Assembly: GCF_016785945.1 (NCBI RefSeq)
Contig: NZ_JAEMEF010000003.1
Location: forward strand, 1 to 64,000
Length of the DNA: 64,000 nt
DNA from: Olleya sediminilitoris
Lineage (GTDB): Bacteria; Bacteroidota; Bacteroidia; Flavobacteriales; Flavobacteriaceae
Direction: 5' to 3'
A program made the translations under genes and the position numbers. How positions within the stretch are numbered: the stretch's first letter is position 1; every line of letters starts with the position of its first letter. Shown in pieces: positions 7,883 through 15,370 of the stretch. The notes under the pieces were generated by a model. That model worked only from the letters and a program-made list of their open reading frames with translations, was not told the DNA's origin and did no database searches.

Positions 7883-7999
7883 AATTTATAGTTTAATGAT
7901 TAATAGTTTTTGTCTGTTACACCTTTATATCAAAACCATTAAAAAATTGTTACCCTTTTTAAATAAAGTTTTTTTAAATTCGTTGAAATCAAAGGGTTT

Positions 8000-8581
8000 A
8001 TGAGTCAAAAAAAAACACATGATGACCAGAAGTACGTAGATGGATTAGTTGCTAATAACTCGTTTATAATACAGGCTATTTATGATAAGTTTGCACCCAA
8101 AGTGGTTAATTATATTAAACAGAATAATGGAGACGAACATGGTGCTCAGGACATTATACAAGAGACAATAATTACTATTTACAATCAAGGCAGTCAAAAA
8201 AAGTTGCAATTAACTTGTCCATTTGATGCGTATTTTTTTTTGTTATGTAAACGTAAGTGGTTAAACCATTTGAAAAAAAATAATAAAAATCAGGTAACAA
8301 TTAACGAAGAGGTTTTATCTAAAAATGATGACGCACAAGAACTATCTTTTGAAACCTCAGATTTTGAAAACAAACAAGCCTTATTTAATCAAATGTTTCA
8401 AAAATTAGGAACAGCCTGTAAAGAATTACTTAAAGCTACTTTTAAAACCAAATCCATGGAAGAAGTTGCCAAAAGTTTAGATATAAGTTATGCTTACGCA
8501 CGAAAGAAAAAATCGCTTTGCATTGGACAATTAACCAAGTTAGTTCAAGAGTCATCAACTTTTAATCAACTTAATTATTAG
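8000..8581 (+). CDS. ECF-like RNA polymerase sigma factor
   Basis: 193 aa. Region 2 is visible at about 20-95 (QAIYDKFAPKVVNYI ... QDIIQETIITIYNQ ... RKWLNHLKK) and region 4 at about 130-185 (CKELLKATFKTKSMEEVAKSLDISYAYARKKK). There is no region 1.1 or 3, as in ECF factors. It is followed 4 nt later by a membrane anti-sigma-like gene, and it diverges from the lipoprotein-PKD-CHAT genes. The target promoters are unknown; the divergent spacer is the first place to look. Confidence 0.85.
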   Translation: MSQKKTHDDQKYVDGLVANNSFIIQAIYDKFAPKVVNYIKQNNGDEHGAQDIIQETIITIYNQGSQKKLQLTCPFDAYFFLLCKRKWLNHLKKNNKNQVTINEEVLSKNDDAQELSFETSDFENKQALFNQMFQKLGTACKELLKATFKTKSMEEVAKSLDISYAYARKKKSLCIGQLTKLVQESSTFNQLNY

Positions 8582-8585
8582 TGTT

Positions 8586-9341
8586 ATGCAAGAACAAGAT
8601 TACATCCTTTTTGAAGACTATTTATCAGGTGACTTATCCAGTAAAGATCAAATTAATTTTGAAACTAGGTTAAATTCAGATCCAGAATTTAAGAAGGCTT
8701 TTACTATTTATAAAGACTTTTCAGATTACTTAGATCATGATATTAAAAATGAAAATAAAACTAAAGATTTTAAAGCAAATTTAGATAATATAGCATTTCA
8801 GTATTTTAATAAAGAAAAAGAAACACAATCAAATCAAACAAGTACAAAAAACTTTAGTTTTTTAAAGTATGTAATAGCAGCAAGTGTTGTTATATTAATG
8901 GGCTTTTTTGCTTATAATCAATTAACAACACAGGTTGGATATTCAGATTATAATACACATCAAACTATAGATTTTTCAGTAAGAAGTACAACTGGTAATG
9001 TTGATTTATTAATTAAAACGACCAAAGCTTTTAATAGTAAACAATTTGATAAAGCAAATTTATACTTAAAACAATTATTAGAAGAAAATCCAGATAATAC
9101 AGAATATAATTTTTACTACGCAATTACAAATATAGAGCTGGATAATTTTACCGTTGCTGAAACTATTTTAAATCCATTGTCACAAGGTAGCTCAGCCTAT
9201 AAAAACAGAGCCAAGTGGTATCTAGCTTTAAGTAAGCTAAAGCAAGATAATACACAAGAATGTGTGACTATACTTAAAACAATACCAGAAGATGCAGATG
9301 ATTACAGCCAAGCCCAACGTTTGCTAAAAAAACTGGAGTAA
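8586..9341 (+). CDS. Anti-sigma-factor-like membrane protein with periplasmic TPR repeats
   Basis: 251 aa. The N-terminal cytoplasmic part (EDYLSGDLSSKDQINFETR, about 10-35) resembles the sigma-binding segment of non-zinc anti-sigma proteins in Bacteroidota. One membrane helix lies at about 96-112 (YVIAASVVILMGFFAYN), and a periplasmic part has tetratricopeptide repeats (about 145-250). It is probably co-transcribed with the sigma gene and may hold the sigma factor until the periplasmic repeats sense a partner. The TPR-rich CHAT protein is an obvious candidate, but that is inference. Confidence 0.7.
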   Translation: MQEQDYILFEDYLSGDLSSKDQINFETRLNSDPEFKKAFTIYKDFSDYLDHDIKNENKTKDFKANLDNIAFQYFNKEKETQSNQTSTKNFSFLKYVIAASVVILMGFFAYNQLTTQVGYSDYNTHQTIDFSVRSTTGNVDLLIKTTKAFNSKQFDKANLYLKQLLEENPDNTEYNFYYAITNIELDNFTVAETILNPLSQGSSAYKNRAKWYLALSKLKQDNTQECVTILKTIPEDADDYSQAQRLLKKLE

Positions 9342-9377
9342 AAAAATCTTATATATAAGGATGCAAAATACTTAGTC

Positions 9378-9406
9378 AAAAGTCATCATAACCATGATGA
9401 CTTTTT
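9378..9406 (+). terminator. Terminator after the sigma/anti-sigma operon
   Basis: Arms AAAAGTCATCAT and ATGATGACTTTT pair around a 4-nt loop and are followed by T residues. Confidence 0.75.
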
Positions 9407-9414
9407 TATTTTTG
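9407..9414 (+). promoter_or_regulatory. TAnnTTTG -7 box just upstream of the TatD gene
   Basis: TATTTTTG ends 4 nt before the ATG at 9419, so the transcript would start at or beside the start codon (leaderless or nearly so). No TTG is seen 19 nt upstream. Confidence 0.5.
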
Positions 9415-9418
9415 CGAC

Positions 9419-10186
9419 ATGATAATTACAGATACTCATACACATTTATACAGTGAAGCTTTTGATGATGATAGAGCAGAGATGATGCAGCGTACATTGG
9501 AAACAGGCGTTTCAAGATTGTTTATTCCTGCAATTGATAGCACTTACACAAATAGTATGTTACAATTAGAAAAAGACTATCCCGAAAACGTTTTTTTAAT
9601 GATGGGCTTGCATCCAACACATGTCAAGGACAATTATAAAACCGAGTTACAGCATGTTACAGACATGTTAGATACTCATAAATTTTATGCTGTTGGAGAG
9701 ATAGGTATAGATTTATATTGGGACAAAAGTACATTAGCTATTCAACAAGAAGCCTTTAGACTTCAAATACAATTGGCAAAAAAACATCAATTACCAATAG
9801 TTATACATTGTCGAGAAGCTTTTGATGAGGTTTTTGAAATTTTAGAAGAAGAAAAAGGGCAGGACCTGTTCGGTATTTTTCATTGTTTTACAGGAAGTTT
9901 AGAGCAAGCCCATCAAGCCATTTCTTATAATATGAAATTAGGTATTGGTGGAGTAGCAACTTTTAAAAACGGAAAAATAGATCAGTTTTTAAATCAAATA
10001 GAATTAAAGCATATTGTTTTAGAAACAGACGCACCTTATTTAGCACCAAAGCCTTTTAGAGGAAAACGAAACGAAAGTAGTTATATAATAAAGGTGGTTG
10101 AAAAACTAGCCGAAATTTACCAGACAACAGAACAAACAATAGCAGATCTAACAACGGAAAATTCAAAGCAAGTTTTTGGTGTTTAA
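9419..10186 (+). CDS. TatD-family metal-dependent hydrolase (deoxyribonuclease-like)
   Basis: 255 aa, the normal family length. Metal ligands are visible: H7 and H9 (THTH), E94 (GEIGIDLYW), H130 (VIHCREA), H155 (FHCFTG) and D204 (ETDAPYL). This is a TIM-barrel hydrolase acting on DNA ends or nucleotides in the cytoplasm. It is followed 21 nt later by the asparaginase gene on the same strand, probably in one operon. Confidence 0.92.
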   Translation: MIITDTHTHLYSEAFDDDRAEMMQRTLETGVSRLFIPAIDSTYTNSMLQLEKDYPENVFLMMGLHPTHVKDNYKTELQHVTDMLDTHKFYAVGEIGIDLYWDKSTLAIQQEAFRLQIQLAKKHQLPIVIHCREAFDEVFEILEEEKGQDLFGIFHCFTGSLEQAHQAISYNMKLGIGGVATFKNGKIDQFLNQIELKHIVLETDAPYLAPKPFRGKRNESSYIIKVVEKLAEIYQTTEQTIADLTTENSKQVFGV

Positions 10187-10207
10187 CTTAAAATAAAGCC
10201 ATTAAAT

Positions 10208-11239
10208 ATGACTAAAACAATTCCAAACATTCTCCTTATATATACAGGAGGAACCATAGGTATGATTAAAGATCCTGAAACTGGAGCTTTACGTGCTTTT
10301 GATTTTGAAAATTTATTAGTTCGTATTCCAGAGCTTAAGTTGTTGGAATGTACCATTGAAACTTATTCTTTTGACGATCCAATAGATTCTAGTAACATGA
10401 ATCCAGATTATTGGATTCAAATAGCTGAAGTAATTGAAAATAATTATGAAGCATTTGATGGGTTTGTTGTTTTACACGGAAGCGACACGATGAGTTATAC
10501 GTCTTCCGCTCTAAGCTTTATGTTAGAGCATTTAGCAAAACCAGTTATATTTACTGGGTCACAATTACCAATTGGAGATTTACGTACTGATGCAAAAGAA
10601 AATTTAATAACCTCAATACAAATTGCCTCTTTACAACATTATAATAAACCAGTTATAAAAGAAGTCGGTTTGTATTTTGAATATAAGCTTTACAGAGCTA
10701 ACCGAACAACAAAGATTAATGCTGAGCATTTTGAAGCATTTGCCAGTTTAAATTATCCAGATTTAGCAGAAAGTGGTGTGCATTTAAAAGTTAATAACGA
10801 GTATCTGTTTAAACCAAATCCTAGAAAAAACTTAGTTGTACATAAAAACTTAGATCCTAATATAGCATTAATAAAACTGTTTCCAGGAATTTCAAAAAAT
10901 ATATTAGAAAGTATATTTAAAACCGAAGGATTAAAAGGTGTTATTTTAGAAACCTATGGAGCAGGGAATTGTACCACTCAAGATTGGTTTTTAGATTTAC
11001 TAAAAAACACAATAAATAAAGGGATTCCTATTATTAATGTCACCCAATGCTCTGGTGGAAGTGTGTTAATGGGACAATATGAAACTAGTGAAAAACTAAA
11101 AAGAATAGGTCTTATATCAGGTAAAGACATCACAACAGAGGCAGCACTCTCAAAATTGATGTATTTGTTAGGAGAAAATATTTCTCCTAACTTGTTCAAA
11201 ACCATATATGAAACGGCTTTACGTGGAGAAATGTCTTAA
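10208..11239 (+). CDS. ansA: Type I (cytoplasmic) L-asparaginase
   Basis: 343 aa, no signal peptide. The first catalytic loop is YTGGTIGM (T13, T16). The second motif reads HGSDTMSYTSSALSFML (H90-T94), with serine 92 where many asparaginases have the second catalytic threonine (HGTDT); serine could supply the same hydroxyl. It hydrolyses asparagine to aspartate and ammonia. It lies downstream of the TatD gene and upstream of tRNA-Ser. Confidence 0.92.
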   Translation: MTKTIPNILLIYTGGTIGMIKDPETGALRAFDFENLLVRIPELKLLECTIETYSFDDPIDSSNMNPDYWIQIAEVIENNYEAFDGFVVLHGSDTMSYTSSALSFMLEHLAKPVIFTGSQLPIGDLRTDAKENLITSIQIASLQHYNKPVIKEVGLYFEYKLYRANRTTKINAEHFEAFASLNYPDLAESGVHLKVNNEYLFKPNPRKNLVVHKNLDPNIALIKLFPGISKNILESIFKTEGLKGVILETYGAGNCTTQDWFLDLLKNTINKGIPIINVTQCSGGSVLMGQYETSEKLKRIGLISGKDITTEAALSKLMYLLGENISPNLFKTIYETALRGEMS

Positions 11240-11310
11240 AATTAACCTTCAAAATTTTAAGTTACAGATATTTTTTTGTTATTTGCTCCACTGTAATTGA
11301 CTATAATTAC

Positions 11311-11398
11311 AGAGAGGTGGCCGAGTGGCTTAAGGCGCACGCTTGGAAAGCGTGTATGCGTTAATAGCGTATCGAGGGTTCGAATCCCTTCCTCTCTG
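11311..11398 (+). tRNA. tRNA-Ser (anticodon GGA)
   Basis: 88 nt. Acceptor stem AGAGAGG/CCTCTCT, a class II long variable arm, GTTCGAATC in the T-arm, and anticodon GGA at 11345-11347 in the loop CTTGGAAAG. The discriminator is G. CCA is not encoded. Confidence 0.95.
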
Positions 11399-11430
11399 CA
11401 AGATATTTGTTTAATATCTTGATAGTTTTT
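11399..11430 (+). terminator. Hairpin terminator after tRNA-Ser
   Basis: CAAGATAT and ATATCTTG pair around a 7-nt loop, followed by a short T-rich stretch. Confidence 0.55.
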
Positions 11431-11548
11431 AGAAGTGTTTTAAGTAAGACTTGTATGAGTTTACTTAAGCTCTTTTGGTTATTTTTATATTTAATTGCAT
11501 TTTTTTTATATCTTTAACACTTTAACTAATAAAATTAAGAACAAAAAA

Positions 11549-12328
11549 ATGAAAAGATTATTTTCTATCCTAGCCATAGCGTGTATCATGGCATTCGGAA
11601 CTGCAAATGCAACGACTAATGCAGCAATGGCTACTGCAACTACTGTAGTCCTTACACAAGATGATTCAACTGCTGATGCAACTGCAGATGCTGAGAACTT
11701 AACGTTCCACCAAGAACTTAAAAAACGTTTTATTGAAGGTGGACCAGGGTTTATGGGGATTGTATTACTATGTTTAATTCTTGGTTTAGCAATAGCTATA
11801 GAGAGAATTATCTTTTTAAACTTATCTACAACTAACTCTAAAAAATTAACTCAAGATGTTGAAGAGGCACTTCAATCAGGTGGTTTAGAAGCTGCTAAAG
11901 AAGTATGTCGTAACACAAAAGGACCTGTTGCTTCTATCTTTTACCAAGGTTTAGACAGAGCTGACGGAGACTTAGAGTCTGCTGAGAAAGCTGTTGTAGC
12001 TTATGGTGGAGTTCAAATGGGACAATTAGAGAAAAACGTATCTTGGATTTCTTTATTTATTGCATTAGCACCAATGTTAGGGTTCATGGGAACAGTAATT
12101 GGTATGATCCAAGCTTTTGATAAAATTGAAGCAGCTGGAGATATGCAACCATCATTAGTAGCAGGAGGTATTAAAGTTGCCTTATTAACTACTGTATTTG
12201 GTCTTATTGTAGCAATTATATTACAAATCTTTTACAATTACATTATTGCAAAAATAGATAGTATCGTTAACGATATGGAAGACTCTTCTATTAACTTAAT
12301 GGATATGTTATCTAAGTACAAGAAATAA
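11549..12328 (+). CDS. exbB: MotA/TolQ/ExbB proton channel family protein
   Basis: 259 aa using the ATG at 11549 (MKRLFSILAIACIM). An in-frame ATG 54 nt earlier would add residues before the signal-like helix and is less likely. An N-terminal helix is followed by an Ala/Thr/Asp-rich linker, then three membrane segments, including the channel motif LGFMGTVIGMIQAFDKI (about 188-205). It forms the inner-membrane proton channel that energises TonB-dependent transport. It heads an operon with a small membrane protein, two ExbD proteins and PorT. Confidence 0.88.
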   Translation: MKRLFSILAIACIMAFGTANATTNAAMATATTVVLTQDDSTADATADAENLTFHQELKKRFIEGGPGFMGIVLLCLILGLAIAIERIIFLNLSTTNSKKLTQDVEEALQSGGLEAAKEVCRNTKGPVASIFYQGLDRADGDLESAEKAVVAYGGVQMGQLEKNVSWISLFIALAPMLGFMGTVIGMIQAFDKIEAAGDMQPSLVAGGIKVALLTTVFGLIVAIILQIFYNYIIAKIDSIVNDMEDSSINLMDMLSKYKK

Positions 12329-12362
12329 TTCACTCAATTACTAACTTTAAAAATTAAAGATT

Positions 12363-12812
12363 ATGCACAAGATTTTAAAAATAGTTGCTATAGTATTGAG
12401 TATTGCTGGTATAGGAGTTTTAGTTAATATCATAGCAAAAGGAGACGAAGCTATCAAGGCAGCTGCAGCTGCAACTACACCTGATACGTCTACTATTGAG
12501 CCAATGATAATAATAGCTTACATTATATTAGGACTAGTATTGTTGTTTGTTTTAGTTTTTGTTTTCAAAAACTTATTTACAGGAGGAAAATCTCTTAAAA
12601 ACACTTTAATTGGTGTTGGAGCTTTTGTAGCAATATTACTAATAGCATACGCTGTTTCTGGTGGAGACACTAGAGAGTATTTTTATAACGGAATAACAGC
12701 AACTGAAGGTGAATCTACGTTAGTAGGAGCTGGATTAGTAGCATTTTATATCCTTATTTTAGGAGCAGCTGCTACAATGATATTCTCAGGTATTAAAAAA
12801 TTAATTAAATAA
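12363..12812 (+). CDS. Small four-helix membrane protein in the exbB-exbD operon
   Basis: 149 aa. Four hydrophobic segments (about 4-24, 46-68, 82-98, 118-140) are separated by short loops, with an Ala/Thr-rich first loop. I do not recognise a characterised family. It sits between exbB and exbD, 2 nt before the latter, so it is probably a subunit or assembly factor of this proton-channel complex. Confidence 0.7.
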   Translation: MHKILKIVAIVLSIAGIGVLVNIIAKGDEAIKAAAAATTPDTSTIEPMIIIAYIILGLVLLFVLVFVFKNLFTGGKSLKNTLIGVGAFVAILLIAYAVSGGDTREYFYNGITATEGESTLVGAGLVAFYILILGAAATMIFSGIKKLIK

Positions 12813-12814
12813 TT

Positions 12815-13423
12815 ATGGCAAAAAGATCAGCACCAGAAGTTAATGCAGGCTCTATGGCTGACATTGCCTTCTTATTATTAATATTTTTCTTAGTAACAAC
12901 AACTATTGAAGTAGATTCTGGTATTAGCTCAAAGTTACCACCAGATATTCCACCACCAGATGTTAAGATTAAACAAAAAAACATCTTTACAGTCGAGCTT
13001 AATAAAGACAACGAAATGTTGGTTGAAGATGAGCTAATGAAAATTAAGGATTTAAAAGCAGCAGCTATTAAATTTATCGACAATGGAGGAGGAGAGAATG
13101 CAGCTAAAGAAAAATGTAATTACTGTGAAGGTTTAAAAGATCCAGCATCTTCAGACCATCCAGAAAAAGCAATTATCTCTATTACACATTCTAGAGCTAC
13201 AGATTACGAAACTTTTATCGTGGTTTACGATCAGTTAGTAAGTGCTTACTCAGTTTTAAGAGAGCGTTTAGCGCAGAAGCTATACAACCGTTCTTTTAAA
13301 GAAATGGAAGCCTCTTACGATGATTCTAAATCACCAGAATTTAAAAGCGAAAAATTAAAGGCGAAAATTAGCAATATTAAAGCTAAATATCCTAGAATTA
13401 TTTCGAAAGCAGAACCTAAATAA
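12815..13423 (+). CDS. exbD: ExbD/TolR family protein with CxxC insert
   Basis: 202 aa. The single N-terminal membrane helix carries the conserved aspartate in MADIAFLLLIFFLVTTT. The periplasmic part has an unusual CNYC motif (about 102-105) and an extended basic C-terminus compared with the ~140-aa classical ExbD. It works with ExbB to convert the proton motive force. Tandem with a second exbD copy 11 nt downstream. Confidence 0.88.
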   Translation: MAKRSAPEVNAGSMADIAFLLLIFFLVTTTIEVDSGISSKLPPDIPPPDVKIKQKNIFTVELNKDNEMLVEDELMKIKDLKAAAIKFIDNGGGENAAKEKCNYCEGLKDPASSDHPEKAIISITHSRATDYETFIVVYDQLVSAYSVLRERLAQKLYNRSFKEMEASYDDSKSPEFKSEKLKAKISNIKAKYPRIISKAEPK

Positions 13424-13434
13424 TTTATTAAACT

Positions 13435-13905
13435 ATGTCAAAATTTAAAAAAGGAGGCAGTAAAGAATTGCCAGCTATTTCTACAGCATCTCTACCAGAT
13501 ATTGTATTCATGCTATTATTCTTTTTCATGGTTGCAACCGTAATGAGAGACAGCAGTTTGAAAATTAAAAACAATTTACCTTCTGCTGCCGAAACTGAAA
13601 AACTAGGACAGAAAAACTTGATAATGTTTATCTACGCTGGAAAACCTAGTGATCAATACAAAAGCCAAGGCGAAGAAGCTAAAATTCAGTTAAACGATAA
13701 GTTTGCTAATCTTAATGAGATTGCATCTTTCGTTGCTGCTGAGCGTGCTTCTAAACGTGAAGCTGAAATACCTCAATTAATTGCAGCTTTGAAAGTTGAT
13801 AAAGAAACAAATATGGGTCTTGTATCAGATATAGAGCAACAATTAAGAAAGGTAGGGCAATTAAAAATTAATTACACTACTAAAAAAGGTAGTGGACTTA
13901 AATAA
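13435..13905 (+). CDS. exbD: ExbD/TolR family protein, second copy
   Basis: 156 aa. The membrane helix includes LPDIVFMLLFFFMVATV with the conserved aspartate, followed by a periplasmic domain. It has no CxxC. Heteromeric ExbD pairs are common in Bacteroidota. A strong terminator follows. Confidence 0.88.
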   Translation: MSKFKKGGSKELPAISTASLPDIVFMLLFFFMVATVMRDSSLKIKNNLPSAAETEKLGQKNLIMFIYAGKPSDQYKSQGEEAKIQLNDKFANLNEIASFVAAERASKREAEIPQLIAALKVDKETNMGLVSDIEQQLRKVGQLKINYTTKKGSGLK

Positions 13906-13923
13906 TATTACTCTTAATTTTAT

Positions 13924-13966
13924 AACAAAAGGTGTTTTGATTTTTCAAAACACCTTTTGTTTTTTA
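13924..13966 (+). terminator. Strong terminator after the exbB-exbD operon
   Basis: A 17-bp perfect stem (13924-13940 with 13945-13961; core GGTGTTTTG/CAAAACACC) with a 4-nt loop, followed by T residues. Confidence 0.85.
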
Positions 13967-13998
13967 TATATTTATTGTTTTATAATTTTATCCCTACA

Positions 13999-14694
13999 AT
14001 GAAATATTGTTTATTATTTTGTTTAACACTATTTGTAACACCAATGGTTTTTGCTCAAGAGACTATTGCTTATAAATCCGTTGTTGATTCGCTATACAGA
14101 GAAGATCAATTCTATTTGGGTGTTACTTATAATTTACTAAATAATAAGCCATTAGGAGTTAGTCAAAACTCTTTTTCAAGCGGAATTCATTTTGGTATCA
14201 TTAGAGATATGCCTATTAATGCAAGACGTAATAAGGCTATTGGTGTTGGTTTAGGTGTATCATTAAATGCTTATAATCATAATTTATTAATTTCTAAGAC
14301 CAATAACTCTACTACCTTTTCTGTATTAGATAACAATGATACTGATTATTCAAAGAATAAATTTTATACCTACGTAATAGAACTACCTATTGAATTTAGA
14401 TGGAGAACATCTACACCAACTGAGTATGATTTTTGGAGGATTTATACTGGTTTTAAGTTGGGTTACCAATTTGCTAACGATACAAAATACAAGGGGTCAC
14501 CTGAAGATTTTAGACTAAATAACGTTGATGCTTTTAATGAGTTACAATATGGTTTAACATTAAGTGCAGGTTATATTACTTGGAACTTTCATTTGTATTA
14601 TGGTTTAAATACTTTGTTTGATAATGCTAAAATTAACAACGAAAACCTTAATGTTAGTGAAATAAAAATTGGTATAATGTTTTATATTTTATAA
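13999..14694 (+). CDS. porT: PorT-family outer-membrane beta-barrel protein
   Basis: 231 aa using the ATG at 13999, which gives a clean signal peptide (MKYCLLFCLTLFVTPMVFAQ); the upstream in-frame ATG lies near the terminator. The rest is beta-barrel-like with alternating aromatic strands and a C-terminal MFYIL. PorT belongs to the type IX secretion apparatus of Bacteroidota, and this location between exbD and rpoN matches its usual setting in flavobacteria as I recall it. It overlaps the convergent gene by 6 nt. Confidence 0.65.
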   Translation: MKYCLLFCLTLFVTPMVFAQETIAYKSVVDSLYREDQFYLGVTYNLLNNKPLGVSQNSFSSGIHFGIIRDMPINARRNKAIGVGLGVSLNAYNHNLLISKTNNSTTFSVLDNNDTDYSKNKFYTYVIELPIEFRWRTSTPTEYDFWRIYTGFKLGYQFANDTKYKGSPEDFRLNNVDAFNELQYGLTLSAGYITWNFHLYYGLNTLFDNAKINNENLNVSEIKIGIMFYIL

Positions 14695-15294
14695 CCAATA
14701 TTTTAATAACATTAACTGTGGTGTTAACCCTATTATTAAACCTACTATTAATTCTTTTCCTGTGTGTGCTTTTAGGTATAATCTAGACGATGCTACTGCC
14801 CCTGTTATTAAAACCATTAAGGCTAAGCTTCCATTAATGTTAATACTAAAATGTATAGCAAAAGCTATAAAAAACATGACAACTCCTCCTGTTGCTATTA
14901 AGTGTATACTTGCTTTAAATTTTAATATAGCTAATAACAAACAGGTTGTATTGGATATTAAAATACCCATAAAAAAATAATATAATTCTGGAATATGGTC
15001 TAACGGAAATACTCTGTATAGTATTAAGCCAATAATGAAGCTATTTACAAGCAAAGGGAATATACGCTCTTTTGCTGTTTTTAAGTGTATACTTTTTGTT
15101 TGACCTAACGTTTTAAGTAAAAAATATACCATTATTGGTAAAACAGCTGTAAGAATAAACAAAGAGATTTGTTTAGCATATATTAATTGTTCAGGTATAA
15201 ATCTTGGTGATTTTTGAAAATAAAAATGCACAGCCAAGAAAGGCATTATTATAGGATGAAAAATATAAGATATGCTTTTAAGTAGCCATTTCAT
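14689..15294 (-). CDS. PAP2-like integral membrane protein
   Basis: 201 aa with about six membrane segments. The C-terminal motif SSRLYLKAHTGKELIVGLIIG resembles the last motif of PAP2-type phosphatases (SR...H...D/E), but the upstream KxxxxxxRP and PSGH motifs are not clear. Probably a lipid phosphatase-like protein or an inactive relative. Convergent with porT. Confidence 0.6.
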   Translation of the reverse strand: MKWLLKSISYIFHPIIMPFLAVHFYFQKSPRFIPEQLIYAKQISLFILTAVLPIMVYFLLKTLGQTKSIHLKTAKERIFPLLVNSFIIGLILYRVFPLDHIPELYYFFMGILISNTTCLLLAILKFKASIHLIATGGVVMFFIAFAIHFSININGSLALMVLITGAVASSRLYLKAHTGKELIVGLIIGLTPQLMLLKYWL

Positions 15295-15370
15295 TTTTTC
15301 AAAAAGAGATTTAAGTTTATTACTATAATTTTATTAGTCTATTTAGTCAAATTAGGGTGTTTTAAACTAC

